Source: SVQP01 sp045660125
Lineage (GTDB): Bacteria > Bacillota > Clostridia > Oscillospirales > CAG-272
Direction: 5' to 3'
DNA length: 7,964 nucleotides
Assembly: GCA_045660125.1 (NCBI GenBank)
Contig: JAZRDG010000118.1
Coordinates: forward strand, 1-7,964
The position numbers and the translations under genes were made by a program. Below the pieces are notes generated by a model. The model did no database searches and was not told where the DNA came from. It saw nothing but the letters and a program-made list of their open reading frames with translations. Of the stretch, positions 7,074 through 7,964 are shown in pieces (the stretch's first letter is position 1; the number at the start of each line of letters is the position of its first letter).

Positions 7074-7964
7074 TTAGTGGTGGAACAGTCTCATGCCGGT
7101 GAACGCCATGGACATGCCGTACTTGTTGCAGCACTCGATGACCAGATCGTCACGGATCGAGCCGCCGGGCTCTGCGATGTACTTAACGCCGCTCTTCTTT
7201 GCGCGCTCGATGTTATCGCTGAACGGGAAGAACGCATCCGAACCAAGGGCAACGCCGTCAATGGTGTCAAGGTATGCTCTCTGCTCCTCGCGGGTAAATA
7301 CCGCGGGGTGCCCGGTAAAGTACTTCTGCCAGTTGCCGTCAGCGCAAACGCCCTCTTCGTTCTGGTTGATGTAGCCGTCGATGACGTTATCTCTGTCGGG
7401 TCTGCCGATGGTGGGCAGGAAGGGCAGGTTCAGCACCTTGTCATGCTGACGCAGGAACCAAGTGTCCGCCTTGCCGCCTGCAAGTCTTGTGCAGTGTACG
7501 CGCGACTGCTGACCTGCACCAACGCCGATTGCCTGGCCGTCAACGGCATAGCAAACCGAGTTGGACTGGGTGTACTTCAGGGTGATGAGTGCTACGATCA
7601 AATCGCGGATCGCGCTCTCGGGCATATCCTTGTTTTCGGTGACAATGTTGGTCAGCAGCTCACGGTTGATCTCAAAATTGTTTCTGCCCTGCTCAAAGGT
7701 GATGCCGTATACCTGCTTGCGCTCGATGGCATCGGGCACGAAGTCGGGATCGATCTTGACGATGTTGTAAGTGCCCTTTCTCTTGGACTTGAGAATTTCA
7801 AGTGCCTCGGGCTCGTAGCCGGGAGCGATGACGCCGTCGGATACCTCGCGCTTGATCATGAGCGCGGTGGTCACGTCGCACACGTCGGAAAGCGCAACCC
7901 AGTCACCGAACGAGCACATTCTGTCCGTACCTCTTGCTCTTGCGTAAGCGCAAGCCAGGGGGGA
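7074..7964 (-). CDS. purH: AICAR formyltransferase (purH-type), C-terminal 296 aa; 5' end outside window
   Basis: The enzyme transfers the formyl group of 10-formyl-THF to AICAR, giving FAICAR, the penultimate step to IMP. The reading frame is open to the right edge with no start, so 296 C-terminal residues are visible. Fragment positions: SPLACAYARARG (1-12), SDGVIAPGYEPEAL (42-55), TLKYTQSNSVCYA (128-140), GVGAGQQSRVH (147-157), GSDAFFPFSDNIERA (241-255), PGGSIRDD (266-273) and the terminal FTGMRLFHH. These match the transformylase domain. Details such as GAGQQSRVHCTRLAG, where bifunctional PurH has GAGQMSR, and the RLFHH end resemble the stand-alone ~390-residue form seen in Clostridia, so roughly 95 residues, including the catalytic Lys-His pair, would lie outside. 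Whether an IMP cyclohydrolase domain is attached cannot be seen. It is the most upstream gene visible, 19 bases before purD. An internal ATG at 7919 is not the start, because conserved sequence precedes it. Confidence 0.94.
   Translation of the reverse strand, partial: SPLACAYARARGTDRMCSFGDWVALSDVCDVTTALMIKREVSDGVIAPGYEPEALEILKSKRKGTYNIVKIDPDFVPDAIERKQVYGITFEQGRNNFEINRELLTNIVTENKDMPESAIRDLIVALITLKYTQSNSVCYAVDGQAIGVGAGQQSRVHCTRLAGGKADTWFLRQHDKVLNLPFLPTIGRPDRDNVIDGYINQNEEGVCADGNWQKYFTGHPAVFTREEQRAYLDTIDGVALGSDAFFPFSDNIERAKKSGVKYIAEPGGSIRDDLVIECCNKYGMSMAFTGMRLFHH

Noticed and set aside
7074..7919. 281-residue AICAR formyltransferase starting at the ATG at 7919
   Set aside because: The frame stays open for 15 more codons to the window edge and encodes the conserved SPLACAYARARG segment, so the true start is outside the window.
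1..7964. CRISPR arrays, mobile elements, tRNA or rRNA genes, direct repeats, or a novel accessory system
   Set aside because: Read by eye, the window is almost wholly covered by five conserved housekeeping genes with uniform style. I saw no repeat-spacer pattern, transposase motif, inverted repeat end or RNA gene.

Overview
The window is a gapless stretch of one purine-biosynthesis operon. All five genes lie on the minus strand, so transcription runs from the right end of the window to the left. In that order they are a 5'-truncated AICAR formyltransferase (purH-type), purD, a single-chain purL, guaB and the first third of a formate--tetrahydrofolate ligase gene (fhs). The intergenic gaps are 19, 10, 19 and 21 bases, and each contains or overlaps a Shine-Dalgarno sequence. 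There is no room for an internal promoter, riboswitch or terminator, so the genes are probably one transcript whose promoter lies beyond position 7964.

The source looks like an anaerobic Firmicute of the class Clostridia, probably gut-associated and possibly an uncultured lineage. The reasons are the GGAGG-type ribosome binding sites, the roughly 1230-residue fused PurL of the clostridial clade, the stand-alone style of AICAR formyltransferase, and the FTHFS gene. This placement rests on family recognition from memory, not on a database search. G+C looks slightly above half by eye but was not computed.

Region by region: 7074-7964 is the 3' part of AICAR formyltransferase (step 9). 5783-7054 is PurD, GAR synthetase (step 2). 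2071-5772 is PurL, FGAM synthase with its own glutaminase domain (step 4). 549-2051 is GuaB, IMP dehydrogenase, the first step from IMP to GMP. 1-527 is the N-terminal part of FTHFS, which makes 10-formyl-THF.

The genes form a coherent unit. FTHFS activates formate onto tetrahydrofolate, and the product 10-formyl-THF is the carbon donor for AICAR formyltransferase. PurD and PurL act earlier on the same pathway, and GuaB draws IMP into the guanine branch. The window is metabolically ordinary, and I found no mobile element, defence system, CRISPR array or RNA gene. The points most worth checking are three clustered substitutions in otherwise near-invariant FTHFS positions, the close match of GuaB to the Tritrichomonas foetus type of IMPDH, and the apparent lack of an attached IMP cyclohydrolase domain.
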